Translations under genes and position numbers: made by a program
Origin: Antennarius striatus
Taxonomy: Eukaryota; Chordata; Actinopteri; Lophiiformes; Antennariidae
Assembly: GCF_040054535.1 (NCBI RefSeq)
Contig: NC_090779.1
Span: forward strand, 19,392,501-19,456,500
DNA: 64,000 nucleotides
Direction of reading: 5' to 3'
The notes under the pieces: model-generated
The model's database searches: none
Seen by the model: the letters and a program-made list of their open reading frames with translations, nothing else
What the model was told of the DNA's origin: nothing
Shown: one piece after another, positions 1 through 10,974 of the stretch
Numbering within the stretch: the first letter of the stretch is position 1
Layout of the letters: each line of letters opens with the position of its first letter

Positions 1-248
1 TGTTGTGTTGCGTGTTTTTCAGGGATTCTGCGTTGCTTGACTTTAAATTTGTTTTGTATAAAGAGGTTAAGTTTATATTCGTTAAAAGTGCACTGTAGAG
101 TGAAAAAATAAAGGCATATTTATACGATAAACATACATAAATAAAAAGTATGATGCCGTTTTTTTACATTATGAATTCGTTTTGTGCATAAATTGACAAT
201 TTCATTTTATATTATTGGTAATATATTGATTGAAGCAACAAAAAAAAA

Positions 249-302
249 GAGCCGTTTGTGAGCCGACAGAGCGAAAGAGCCGGTTCTCTAAAAAGAGCCG
301 GA
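249..302. repeat. GAGCCG-motif repeat (probable hAT-type fragment)
   Basis: Four GAGCCG units occur within about 55 bases, separated by AC-rich and AAA-rich spacers, with the central ones in the context AAGAGCCGGTTCTC. Fish genomes carry abundant hAT-derived repeats with this kind of sequence; that attribution is from memory and not tested. No terminal repeat or target duplication could be defined. Confidence 0.4.
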
Positions 303-315
303 ATTCCCATCACCA

Positions 316-395
316 TAACGAACGGACGGACGAAGAACAGACGAACAGACGAACACTGACAATTACAATACATCACCGATTTGAAGCGGGATGTA
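316..395 (+). repeat. Dispersed repeat, copy 1 (GAAGCGGG tail)
   Basis: This segment has ACGAACGGACGG-type short direct repeats followed by GAACACTGACAATTAC and a tail containing TTTGAAGCGGGATGTAA. A second copy with the same order and nearly the same sequence lies at 13965-14045. Two diverged copies about 13.6 kb apart in the same orientation show that it is a dispersed repeat. Family unknown. Confidence 0.6.
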
Positions 396-446
396 ATTAA
401 TTAAAAAAAAAAATTTTTTTTTTACAAATGCTTTTATTTTGAAATT

Positions 447-624
447 GTAAACCGGAAATAGACGTGTTTATTCCGGTTAGCCGTGGGTATGCTACGTTGT
501 GCGGCACTGTTTCTGGTCCATTAATCCATGTATGTACCGATACGTTTCTGTAGAGCAGATTACATCAATAGAGTTCGTTTCATTAAAAGGATCGATTTGT
601 GTCGTCGGCCAATAGTGTCACGTG
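447..624 (+). promoter_or_regulatory. Candidate klhl36 promoter elements
   Basis: An ETS-like ACCGGAAAT lies near 451-459, a CCAAT box at 609-613, and an E-box CACGTG at 619-624 in the context GTCACGTG. These lie 250-430 bases upstream of the start codon, a reasonable position for a TATA-less promoter. Short motifs like these occur by chance, so this is a weak inference. No TATA box or CpG-rich island is obvious. Confidence 0.3.
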
Positions 625-802
625 TTGATCGATCAGACTAGTTCTGCATGTACAGCAATGCCAAAGAGCGTTCACTTTGAAACCGGATACATCCTGCTTC
701 ACTAAATGTAACCAAAAATCACTTCACAAATAATGGATTTCGCTATGGTTTAAATCAGGAAGTGATTGAACTTGAAATACCTTGTTGTCATGATCGATCA
801 CA

Positions 803-804
<2 letters not shown>

Positions 805-839
<35 letters not shown>
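805..839. repeat. (TG)n microsatellite
   Basis: This is an uninterrupted TG dinucleotide run of about 35 bases, ending 34 bases before the klhl36 ATG and so probably transcribed in its 5' UTR. Confidence 0.9.
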
Positions 840-840
<1 letters not shown>

Positions 841-873
841 TGGCTGTAGATGATGTCTGTCTGAGGGGACAGG

Positions 874-3800
874 ATGGACAATGGCAAACCCAGTCGTGTG
901 TGTCGGCCCTATCGGATCAGTGAATCAGCCAAGGTCAGTGTGTGTTTGTGTGTCAATGAACCCATGCAGTCAGATTCTCACAGCACACATGAAAGTAGGG
1001 CAGTGTTTCATTTCCATCACATAACACACGTTACTATAGTTACATATTACTTCATGAAACTTCCATCTTTCTCTGTTTGCAGCATCCTTTTCACCAGCTC
1101 AGATCTTTTTTTTTCTAACTGGATTTGGACAATGAGGATAATAAATTGCTCTTCCATGATGTTCCATAACTTGATGTCATTTTGTGTTGTGAATTTTTCT
1201 TAAAGGTGTTCCACTGGGTAGATCAATCTATGGAGGTTTTGCAGGGCCTCAATGAGCAGCGGCAGCACAGACAGTTCTGTGACGTCATCCTGGTGGCTGA
1301 CGACCAGCGGGTCCCTGCTCACCGAGCTTTGCTGGCCATCTGCAGCCCGTACTTCCATTCCATGTTCACGTTAGGCATGAAGGAGGAGCGCCAGCAGGAG
1401 GTACAAGATAGGTCTCCACATAGGGAAGATCAGGGGGGAATCCATCACACATATTTGTTTGTATTTTTCCCTATCTGAGTTTATTTATAGATAGTAATAA
1501 TGTCATTACGACTGGAGTTAGACACAGACGTTATTGCTCATCTGACTCATGATTAATCCATTTATCATTCTCTTCCTTCTTTTAGGTGGAGCTGGTTGGG
1601 TTGTCGTACATCGGTCTCATCACTGTGGTGGACTTCCTGTACAGCGGGGAGCTGCCTCTGGATGGGGGTAATATTGACTATGTGCTGGAAGCTGCCCACC
1701 TCCTGCAGGTCTGAAACTGGGCTCTGTCTTGTTTATAATGTCAGAAGAAAATTCCATTTCATCATTTGGACACCTTGCTGTCATTCCTATATAGCATGTT
1801 TTAAACTGTGTTGCTCAGGTGTGGCGAGTTGTGGACTTCTGCTGCCAGTACCTGGAGAGGGAGGTGAGTGAGGACAACTACCTGTACCTGCAGGAGCTGG
1901 CGCTGCTCTACAATCTGGAGCGACTCGACGCTTTTATCGACCACTTCATCCTTTCACGCTTCGCTACGCTGTCTTTCACCCCCAGCTTCCTTCGGGACAT
2001 TCCTTTACGCAAACTCACCTCCTACCTTTCCAGCAGTCAGGTAAACACTCACATTTTGTTTGGGGGGGGAAAGTACTTAGTGGTGGGTAGGTTCCTAAAA
2101 AATCTTCTCTTAATTGTAGGTTGAACATGACAGTGAGCAGGCACTTCTTCAAGCCACACTGCAGTGGCTCAGCCAGAGTCCCGAGCGGACCCCCCATGCC
2201 AGACAGCTCCTGTCTTACGTCCGCTTCCCCCTGATGCCCATGGGAGACCTGGTGGGCCGGGTGCTGCCGGCGTTGCGGGCGCTGCTGCCCGAGGAGGCTG
2301 GGTGTGAGACCTTGGTGGAGGAAGCTCTGGGGTACCATGCCAGGCCCAGCGCCCAGCCGCTCCTGCAAACGGGACGCACCAGCCTGAGAGAAGGAGTGGA
2401 GCGGCTGCTTTTGATAGGAGGAGAGGTACAGATGTGATTTAGAACAAACAGATTTAACTGAATGTTTTTATTACCTATATCTGACATTAGTAATAATAAT
2501 CTCTTAAACATTGCAGAGTAAAACACCATTAGACTCCTGTCTTCCTTACTTTTTCAAGGTGTCAGAACATGGAGAGGAGCTGAGCGCCAATGTTTGCAGG
2601 CTGGATGGTGAAACAGGGGGGTGGGAGGTTGAAACGGAGCTGCCGGCCCAGCGTAGCCACCACTGCCTGGCGGTTCTCGGGGGCTTTATATTTGCTGCGG
2701 GGGGCAGCTCGTCCAGGGACAACGGCGGAGATGCTGCTTGTAACCTGCTGTACAGATACGACCCCCGCCACAATCAATGGACCAAGGTATTGAACCAAAC
2801 AGACACTTTGGTCTTCCTTCATATATAGTTTTCAGTTTACAAAAGAGGTTTAAATTTAAAAAAAAACCCCATGTCTGGTGTTTTTCAGGGTGCTCCGATG
2901 AACCAGCAGCGAGTGGATTTTTATTTGGGGGCAGTTGAAGAGTGTCTCATTGCTGTAGGTGGCAGGAATGAAACTGGAGCTCTGTCCTCTGTGGAGGTTT
3001 ATCGTCCCGCAGAGGACTGCTGGTCTTTTGTAGCGGGACTGCCCAGGTAAGCAACAAATATTTTTCTACACGTCTGAGAATTCAATCCAATTAAATAACG
3101 CTTTTCTTTTGTTGCAACATGTGTGAATGTGTGATAATTAAATCTCGACAGAAAGTCTTTATTGCTCTGACTCTGCAGAGATTTTATAATCGAAGGGTAT
3201 CTGCCCAGAGTAGCAAGATAATAATTCCCCTCATGAAACTACTGGGATTGGTGGTGGTGGTGGCTGATGACTCTGCTGAGACAAATAAAGTGATGGAAAA
3301 TAGTGAGTTTCTGGTTACTGGCTGGTGGTGAGAGGATGGAGGGTGGGATTAGTGATCTCTGTAAGCACCTGGAGCATAGTGAAAAACAGTCGTACCTTAA
3401 AACTGAATTAGATTCAATGAATTAAAACTCAGTTCCAGAGGAGAAGTTGGGTCATGTGTGATGAAACAGTTTTAATCGAGGAGATCATACATCCTTTTCT
3501 CTAGTATCACATGAAGGCTACACTGGTAAAACCGAGGGACCAGTTGTCAGGCATGACACTTTAGTGTTGCGTCAAGTAGCCCCTCAAGTGCTTGTTGCTA
3601 TATCTTTATCAGAATGTATTGTGGAAGCAATTTTTTTATTTATTTTTTAATTTGCAATCCTTCAATTATCTTTTTGAATTTCATTTATTGTAGGTTTACG
3701 TATGGCCATGCTGGGACAGTCCATTGCGGCATTGTCTACATTTCTGGCGGTCATGATTACCAGATAGGCCCATACCGCCGGGATGTCCTGAGTTATGACC

Positions 3801-4249
3801 CGTCACGGGACAGTGATGTGTGGGTGGAGCGCCAGGCCATGTCCCAACCCCGCGGCTGGCATTGCATGGCCTCCCTCGACCACCTCATCTATGCTATTGG
3901 GGGCAGCGATGACCACGCCGACACCACAGAACGCTTTGACATCCTGCAGGTGGAGTCCTATGACCCACGCAGCGGACAGTGGACCAAGATGGCGCCGCTG
4001 TTGCTGCCCAACAGCGAGGCAGGACTTGCAGTGTGGACAGGGAGGATATATGTGTTGGGGGGCTACAGCTGGGAGAAAATGTCATTCTCCAGAGCCACTC
4101 AGGTGTACAACCCTGACAAGGACGCATGGTCCAGAGGGCCAGACCTGCCAAAACGCATTGCCGGGGCCTCAGCATGTGTGTGCACTGTGAGACCCTCACC
4201 ATCATCGCCCTGTCTGGAGAAGAAGAAGATGGAACACTACGTGAAATGA
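874..4249 (+). CDS. klhl36: Kelch-like protein 36 (BTB-BACK-kelch), complete
   Basis: Eight coding exons joined by GT-AG introns: 874-933, 1206-1400, 1586-1708, 1819-2040, 2120-2425, 2559-2786, 2889-3046 and 3694-4249. The joined frame is 615 aa, matching the roughly 616 aa of vertebrate KLHL36. The N-terminus ([13 protein letters not shown], then a WVDQS segment) and the exon order fit that family closely. The BTB domain covers about residues 40-140 ([15 protein letters not shown]), BACK about 147-255 ([13 protein letters not shown]), and the kelch blades about 297-600 (FIFAAGG, VYISGG, IYAIGG, IYVLGG). BTB-kelch proteins of this type are probable substrate adaptors for CUL3 E3 ubiquitin ligases; that role is known for the family, not shown here. 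The start ATG at 874 has a good context (caggATGG). All introns are phase 0 except the last (phase 2). The basic C-terminal tail is diverged from mammals. No frameshift or internal stop was seen. Confidence 0.95.
3047..3693 (+). other. klhl36: klhl36 intron 7
   Basis: This is the longest klhl36 intron (647 bp), phase 2, with donor AG|GTAAGC and acceptor TTTATTGTAG|G. The interrupted codon rejoins as Arg in the motif [10 protein letters not shown]. Nothing else is recognised inside it. Confidence 0.9.
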
Positions 4250-4720
4250 AGGACACACTCCACATGATGACATGGATGAAGGTTTTTCTCTTTGTAAAAG
4301 AACTACAAAGTCTGGACCGGAACCCGAAACAGACATTTGAGATAAATCCATTTTTAAAGACTGATGTTTTAAGTTTGGAGAGACATTCCCTGTGTCCTCT
4401 TACCAGCTGCTGTTTGCCACTGAACTCTTCCCTTGAACGTTTGTCCAATCAGAACTGTCTAGGCACTGATCAGTAATCAGGACGGACACTTCCATACACA
4501 AACAATAATGTATGACTTTATGCTTGATATACTTGAGGATGCTGACATTTTGCCTGGGATGTTCAGTTACAAACAAGGTCATTTGCCACATTATCCTGTG
4601 TGAAACCTTAAAGCACATGTTGAAGAATCATTTTACAGTCTTGTTTTAAAACTAACGATCTGACGACATTTGAAAGCAATCCACAATGCTAACATTAGCT
4701 TAATTAGCTAACTACTAATG

Positions 4721-4759
4721 GTATGATATGTGATATGATATATGATATGATATGATATG
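4721..4759. repeat. (ATATG)n short tandem repeat
   Basis: GATAT/ATATG pentamers are iterated over about 39 bases with slight length variation. The tract lies inside the convergent 3' UTR region. Confidence 0.8.
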
Positions 4760-4776
4760 GCAGATGGGTGCTACAT

Positions 4777-4782
4777 TTTATT
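4777..4782 (-). terminator. Candidate poly(A) signal of the AKR gene
   Basis: A canonical AATAAA on the minus strand, about 410 bases downstream of the AKR stop codon. It is the clearest canonical hexamer I found there. Cleavage downstream of it has not been shown. Confidence 0.4.
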
Positions 4783-5189
4783 GATTAGGTGCTGCATGGC
4801 AATTTCCCTAGGGTTGAAACATCAAAAGGAGAAAATACAGGCGGGCAGACATGTACTGTACTTCTAATGCACCATTAAAAAGTCCTACTCATTCCACCTT
4901 TAATGTATTTAATTTGAAATATGACGTAAATATGTGAATGCATATGAGTAGTTTGTTTTCATAACCTGACAACATTGAAAAGTTAAGCATCTCAATTTTG
5001 AGCCAAGAATTAAAGAGTTTGTTGTTCTGGATTAAAAAAAAAAATCATTTCCTTTAGATTGTGTACACTTTCATATTACATTGTTACTACATCACTGATG
5101 GAGTAACGTATGTGAAACTGTTTGGTAGGCTGGTAGGTTTCCAGTATCGGTACAACCAACTTGCTGTCTTCTCCACTCTGCTGGCAGCT

Positions 5190-8100
5190 TCATAGAAAGG
5201 GGTAGTATGGATGGGATTTGGTTCTATGATAGAAAAACAATCAAGACTGTCAAAATACATCAACCCTGCATCTAACCAGTGATTTGTAGCAGGACTGTGT
5301 GTTCACATACTCGGCAAACAAGCCGGATTTCCAACCCCGGTCCAATCCTCTCAGGTCTCTCATGTCCTCTTCAGTCAAACTGAGGTCAAAGATCTGCATG
5401 AAAGCACATCTATTGAGTTGGACAGCAGGGTTTTACATGCGGCTATAAAGATACTTATCATTAGATGGTCGAGTTTTGTTATTCCCACATTACAATTTAT
5501 AAACTGGGGCTGTAAAGAGGAATTTCAACCATTTTTAGGCTTGCTTATTTGTCAAACCAGAAATACACTACAAAAGTAAAATGGCCATTGTCCTCTCACA
5601 GAGTCACCACTGTCGAAAGACGAGTAGCTAATGCCAATATCTCATGTCTGCAAAAGGACAAGCTTCTACATCACTATTAAAATTCTTATATCAGGAAAAC
5701 TTTATTAACATTATGAAAGAAGAACTTTGGATTAACTTTGGATGAATGAATTTTGGCCTATTTAAGCTTCTTGCTATTCCTAAAGCACACTGCCTACTCA
5801 CGGTCATTTCTAAACTCACAGGTGATCAAAGGTGGCAAATTAAAACTTTCTGGTCAATGGACCGAGCTGTGGGAGCAGCAAAGCTTCCGATCAGAGGACT
5901 GAAGAATTGGCCAATGAGTGTGTTAAAGACTACCTGGAACACATTCATTTTGAAAGGCAGTGGAGTCCATAGCAGGTGAATGCTTGTTGTTTAAAACACT
6001 TTATGGACATTTAAAGGCTTTAAAGACAAGAAGGGAGGTTGTACCTTTGTATTTTCAAGGATGTGATGGGACTTGTCACTCTTAGGGATTACTGAAACAC
6101 CCTGCTGCACATGGTACCGCAGCAATACCTGTGAGAACACTGCTGTTACATGTACGTAGAGGAACACACACGCCACACCAAGAACACACATTCACATTAC
6201 ACTCGGGCTAACCTGTGCAGGGCTGCATTTGTGCTTTTTGGCTATATCAGTGACGACGGGGTCCTGAAGGAGCCCATTTGGATCTGTGTCTTCTCTGATC
6301 CTAGGAAAGGAAGCATGGAATTAAAAACTCCACATTTCTTTAACCTGTAACTTGATCTCATTTCTACCTGGATCAGAAACATACAAAAATTTCGCCAAGT
6401 GTCACCGCTCTGCAGAAGGTTGAGCTCCATTTAACCGTGTGAACTGTAAATGTCATCACACTACTTCTTACCTCATTTAATCTCTGCGATTGCAGGTATT
6501 GCACTTGTTTCATGTAAGCATAAATCACTTTACCGATTTTTAGGAATGTCAGCATTCAAAATTTAAGAGTGGGGAACAGAATATCAGCCAGCATAATATA
6601 ACACTAACGACAAATAATTGTTTAAAATTGCTCTTACGTCCGAGTGGACTACGAAGGCAAAAAGCTGATGCTTTTCACAGTTAAAACATTTTCCTATTTT
6701 AAATATAAAACAACATGAACTTCTTGTATCATTTATATTTTTTTGTTTTTTATGGTAACACCTACATAGGGCTAACTTTCACAGGTAACTTTCACTTTAA
6801 TGCATTTTGTCTGATTTATGTTTTTATTCACGATGTAATAGCCATTACTGAAGTTAATAATTCCAAATTTTGAAATATAATATATGTTAAATGAACAGTG
6901 CAGTTGATTTTTGACCTGTATAACTGAATTTATCAGTTGTTATTGTGAATCTTTTTTCCATACCACATTAAAAATATAATGCACTTTGTTCATAATTCAT
7001 CAATGTAGCTGCAGAGAATAAATGCGTCAAAATTTCATGAGAAAGTCTGGAATTTGTGTTTGAAGAAGAGCTTCAAAAACAGTCAGGTACCCAATCACAG
7101 TGTGGGGATGGAGCCACAGACATACACACACACACACACAGATGGGAAACTGATGATCAGACACAACATGTATTTCATAAATATGTCCTCTGTGGGTCAC
7201 AATATAACACAACTAAGTAAATCGCATCAACAAAAGTACTCATTTTTCATCTCTTTGAGTGTGTGAATGACGCTGGGCATCTTACATCACCGGAGGTCTC
7301 CCAGGTGAGCCAAAGGGGCTGTAGGCAGTGAGGACGATGTTTTTAGCTTTACAGAACTCTATCATCTCTGTTTGTGCCAGGTAGGGATGTATCTCCACCT
7401 ACGAATGATATAACATTAAAAAAAAAAGGTGTAGGGTTCTGAATTCAAGTCAGCTGCTGAGCGATACACAAACAATGTGTATCGCTATGTTCTGTGAGTC
7501 CATCATTACATGAGCATGTCCTGGTGTTACGCTGCAGCTCCACACAGGAAGAGCTACTATACCCAGCTGCTAACCTGCATACCTGGTTAACAGCTGGAGG
7601 CACCTTGCACAGAGCAAGGAGTCGCTCCAGCTGCAGGATGCTGAAGTTGGACACACCGATACTCTTCACCTTCCCTGAGGCTTGCAGTTGTTCCATTCCC
7701 TGAAAACAAAGAAACAAAAAAACCTGACAGACATAGAGGAAGATAACTCCTGAGTTTCTCTACAACTGCATGTATAAAGTATTGTGGATCGTTTTGATTC
7801 ACATAAATATTATGTGTACTTTTATAATTTCCTGATCTTTCTTCATTTATCATTCATTTATAATAGTATTTCAGCAGACACATGAGTTCTCTTTACAGTG
7901 CCAGTGAGGTTTGGTGGTGCCAGTACACATTTACAGAATATATACATATGGGCACTTACCCTCCATACGTCTATGTAGTCTATATCAGTCGTCTGAATAA
8001 TTCCATCCTTCATGGGGTACATTTCATCACCCATTTTCTGAGAAGATATGAAGTTAAGAGTCAAACAAGGGCTTGCAGTCAAATGTGCATTTCCTTTCCT

Positions 8101-10552
8101 TTCCTTTCATTTCCTTTCCTTTCCTTTCCTTTCCTTTCCTTTCCTTTCCTTTCCTTTCTTTTCCTGTCCTGTCTTGTCCTTTGTATTTATAATTACTGAG
8201 CCAGAAAATCACTTTTAATATGCATTAAGAGAAAATTTGATATTGACAAGAAATAAAATTGTATGTATTGTAAGAAATTAAATTAAAATGACTTAATTCA
8301 CTTCCTTCTACACTGCCTTATTTAAGAATCTAATGAAACACGAACTGTTGTGGCTCATAATTGTATTTAAGGGATCCACATTGCTGCTCAGGTCAAAGCT
8401 CTGCACAATCATCCATGCAGATATAAACGGGTAAGATAAGGGACACAATTGTAGAATTCTACCGCTGTATTTTTGAAGTCAGTTACAACCTTTAAGCCAA
8501 CAGGAAAATGCACAAGATAAAGATCCAGGTAGTCCAGGTGAAGGTCATTCAGAGAGTGATTCAGGCACAGAGGGATGTCCTCTGGGGCATGATGGGTACA
8601 CCACAGCTGTTCCAAAGTACATCACGGGAGGGTTAACAGCAAGTAAAATATCAAACATAGCAGAGGTAAAACCACTGTATTTATTCCCCCTCCTCATGTT
8701 TCACCCTAGTGAAGCTTGTTCTTCAGCACCCACCTTACTGACGATGAACATGTCCTCACGTCTGATGATGCCCTGCTGCATCTTGGATCGCAGAGCCTTA
8801 CCGACGTCAATTTCATTCCTGTAGTTGTAGGCGGTATCTATGTGGCGGTAGCCGGCAGAGATGGCCGTCTCTACTGCACCCTGGACTGAAGTGCGAGGAA
8901 GTTTGGAAGACTGCAAAAAGTAAAACACTTTTAAAATCATCCTTTCAGTCATATCTAGATGTGCTTTAGAGACTACATAGTGGATGCTTTAGAGCACATG
9001 TGTCAAACTCAAGGCCCGGGGGCCAAATGTGGCCCGCCACATCCTTTTATGTGGCCTGGGAAAGCATAAAGGGTCAGTGTCTAAAAATAAATGAGTTAAA
9101 AGTTTGCTTTGAGCAAAACTACATTTCCCTCAATGCAGTTAGTAAGCCCACTTTAACATGATTCTTTATTCACTTGATTAGTTTAATTGGTGATTGATGG
9201 ACTTCATAACCTGACAAAGTTAAATAATTTATGTTATAACAGAGAAACAAACAAACATTTGCCTTTTTGTGCAACTGTAACTTGAAAAAGTAATAAATGA
9301 GTTTTTAAAATTAAGGAGTTGTTACATTTATTTTACATTACATTGTTTTACATTAGTTACGTTTATAGGCTACATCTGGCCCTTTGACCACAGCCATTAT
9401 GCTGATGTGGCCCTCGGGGAAAATGAGTTTGACACCCCTGGTTTAGAGGCTCATGACAGACTCGGACGTTAACTGTGATATTACTCCAGCTGCATTTGAT
9501 ATGAAGCGTGACTGAAGTCATTTATGTCCCTGAGAATTAGATGAGAATGTCAAAACCATATTCATGCTTGCTAAATTTAGGAAGTCACTGCACCTGCTGA
9601 TGAAATACTAAGTACTGTAACCTGCAAAATAACACCGCTTCATTTTTCCCCCCAAATTTTATAAGATATATTAATACATTAAAATATGTATTAAGATATG
9701 TACTGTATACAAACTGAAAAAAGTTCTAACATGCCATGCACCCATGAAAATGATCAATTCCCTCCACTTTTTCAGAACTATTTCCTGTCAAATTTACTGA
9801 GTTCAAATCATCTACAAATGAATAAGACAATGAAATTTTGTATAAGAACAAGATGAATTGTCTGTGTCCTCGATTCTGATGTAGCATTTAAGTAAAACCA
9901 TCAATAGAACTCCAAGAAAGGTGTAGTTTTTATTGGAAAACTCGCTACCAATAGGATAAAGTACAGGAGGCAGGGAATCACATTTTCTTTCTTTATACAG
10001 TTCAAACAAATTGTCTGTGTAGGTTTCAGTAGATTGATTTAAACAGATTTGGACTTCAAACAAGCTACAATTAGGCAGTACAGTATGTCAAAACTGTTTT
10101 TGAACTTTTTTTGATAAGTTTTTGTGCAGTTCTGAGAGTGCTATTAATTTTCTCAACGACAACAACAACAACAAAACCTCCGCAATGTTTTATCTTTCAA
10201 ATACAAAACTCTATGTTACTTAAAAGAGACCAAAATCAGTTGACATTTGAACGAGTAGAGGCTGAAAAATCTGCAAATCAGAAACTTTCTATCATTTTTA
10301 AATTCCTGAATGAAAGACTCTAGAGGCCGACATCATTCAGTAGACACTTTTTCAATGCACACATTTTAAAAATACATGTCATAATCAACAGTATGTCAGA
10401 AAACAAATATAAGACAAATGTTTAAAGTCAAAATCAAACGTAGGAATAAATGTTCAGTCTACCTTCCATGTCCCCAGACCCAACGCTGGCATTCGTGTGC
10501 CATCATTCAGCTCTAAGGTCCTGGCCACCTGTGTGTCCTCCAAGGCGTTCAT
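5190..10552 (-). CDS. Aldo-keto reductase family 1 protein, complete
   Basis: Ten coding exons on the minus strand, in transcript order: 10552-10463, 8910-8734, 8606-8490, 8037-7960, 7699-7583, 7398-7286, 6300-6213, 6128-6045, 5393-5311 and 5223-5190. They join into one 326-aa frame, close to the usual AKR1 length of about 316-325. All three AKR signatures are present: [28 protein letters not shown] and [10 protein letters not shown]. The catalytic tetrad is intact at Asp55, Tyr60, Lys89 and His122, with the spacings of AKR1 enzymes. The protein ends HPYYPFL, near the family's usual HPxYPF end. Expected role: cytosolic NADPH-dependent reduction of aldehydes and ketones in a TIM barrel. The segments [15 protein letters not shown] and [10 protein letters not shown] resemble AKR1A-like fish proteins, whereas Phe123 (LVHFP) resembles AKR1C; the exact subfamily and substrate are undetermined, so no symbol is given. 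Exon 6 is taken to end at the donor AT|GTAAGA, because the alternative CCG|GTGATG breaks the frame. Confidence 0.93.
8090..8179. repeat. (TTTCC)n microsatellite in an AKR intron
   Basis: TTTCC pentamers are iterated over about 70 bases with one TTTCA variant, decaying into TGTCC units at the right end. The tract lies in the intron between exons 3 and 4 of the reductase gene. Read on the gene's own strand it is a GGAAA polypurine tract about 50 bases upstream of the exon 4 acceptor. Confidence 0.9.
8995..9440. mobile_element. hAT-type non-autonomous transposon (MITE), 446 bp
   Basis: The right end, read inward, is CAGGGGTGTCAAACTC and the left end is CACATGTGTCAAACTC. These form terminal inverted repeats of the CAGGGGTGTCAAACTC type known from hAT (Charlie-like) families. 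The flanking 8-bp target duplications are CTTTAGAG (8987-8994) and GTTTAGAG (9441-9448), one mismatch apart. Subterminal GGCCCGGGGGCC and GGCCCTCGGGG blocks are also related. There is no transposase ORF inside, so it is non-autonomous. It lies in AKR intron 1. Confidence 0.85.
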
Positions 10553-10560
10553 TTAGCCAT
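10549..10560 (-). promoter_or_regulatory. Three-codon uORF overlapping the AKR start (ATGA)
   Basis: On the minus strand the sequence ATGGCTAAATGA starts 8 bases upstream of the AKR ATG. It encodes Met-Ala-Lys and a TGA whose first two bases are the last two of the main ATG (ATGA overlap). The main ATG at 10552-10550 is chosen because it alone continues into the conserved AKR N-terminus ([20 protein letters not shown]). A ribosome using the first ATG would terminate on the main start. Confidence 0.5.
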
Positions 10561-10819
10561 ACAGGAGAAAAAAAATAAAATGAGAAGTGTGCACACACAG
10601 CCACACAGTTACTGTATTCCTCTTCCTCTTTGCTCCCACAAACTGCAACTGCTGAGTCAACGTCCTTTTGCTTGGCAGAGCTGATCTGCCCTGTTTCATG
10701 TGTTTCTTTCCTTCTGTCTCTCAGTCTGTTTGCTTCTTCTCTCACTCCTTGTTTCTGGTTCCCTATCACTCCTGTAGTTAATAATTGGACAACACACAAA
10801 GTGCTTCACCACCGTGAAG

Positions 10820-10827
10820 TATTTATA
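10820..10827 (-). promoter_or_regulatory. Candidate TATA box of the AKR gene
   Basis: TATAAATA on the minus strand, about 270 bases upstream of the AKR start codon, would place initiation near 10790-10800. An out-of-frame ATG near 10797-10799 opens a 98-codon frame that overlaps the main start, so initiation just downstream of it, or an upstream intron, would make better sense. The assignment is tentative. Confidence 0.25.
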
Positions 10828-10959
10828 TGTATGCTCTGTTAGCGAGGAGGAACGTGTTGCAAAGGTCACTCTTCTCATGAGGGCAGCAGTGAACGCATGT
10901 AAACACACGCAGATCAGGGACCTTTGATCAGGACATCCTGCTGTAATTATTCTACATGA

Positions 10960-10974
10960 CCGCTAGGTGGTGGT
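10960..10974 (+). promoter_or_regulatory. CTCF-like motif upstream of the AKR gene
   Basis: CCGCTAGGTGGTGGT resembles the CTCF core (CCNNNAGGGGGCGC / CCACNAGGTGGCAG type), deviating at the GC of GGC. It lies about 140 bases upstream of the candidate AKR TATA box. Motif only; no occupancy data. Confidence 0.35.

Larger units (their letters stand above)
1..873. other. klhl36 upstream region, repeat-rich
   Basis: No coding potential is visible. The stretch is AT-rich, with a GAGCCG-motif repeat at about 249-302, a dispersed-repeat tail at about 316-395, an A/T homopolymer junction at about 400-424 and a (TG)n run at 805-839 that ends 34 bases before the klhl36 start codon. Part of it must hold the klhl36 5' UTR and promoter, but I cannot place a transcription start or a non-coding first exon from sequence alone. 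Confidence 0.6.
4250..5189. other. Convergent 3' region between klhl36 and the AKR gene
   Basis: The 940 bases between the klhl36 stop codon (+) and the AKR stop codon (-) must hold both 3' UTRs. Candidate plus-strand poly(A) signals are ATTAAA at 4874-4879 and 5009-5014. A minus-strand AATAAA lies at 4777-4782. An (ATATG)n tract lies at 4721-4759. If these signals are used, the two transcripts overlap in antisense. Confidence 0.5.
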
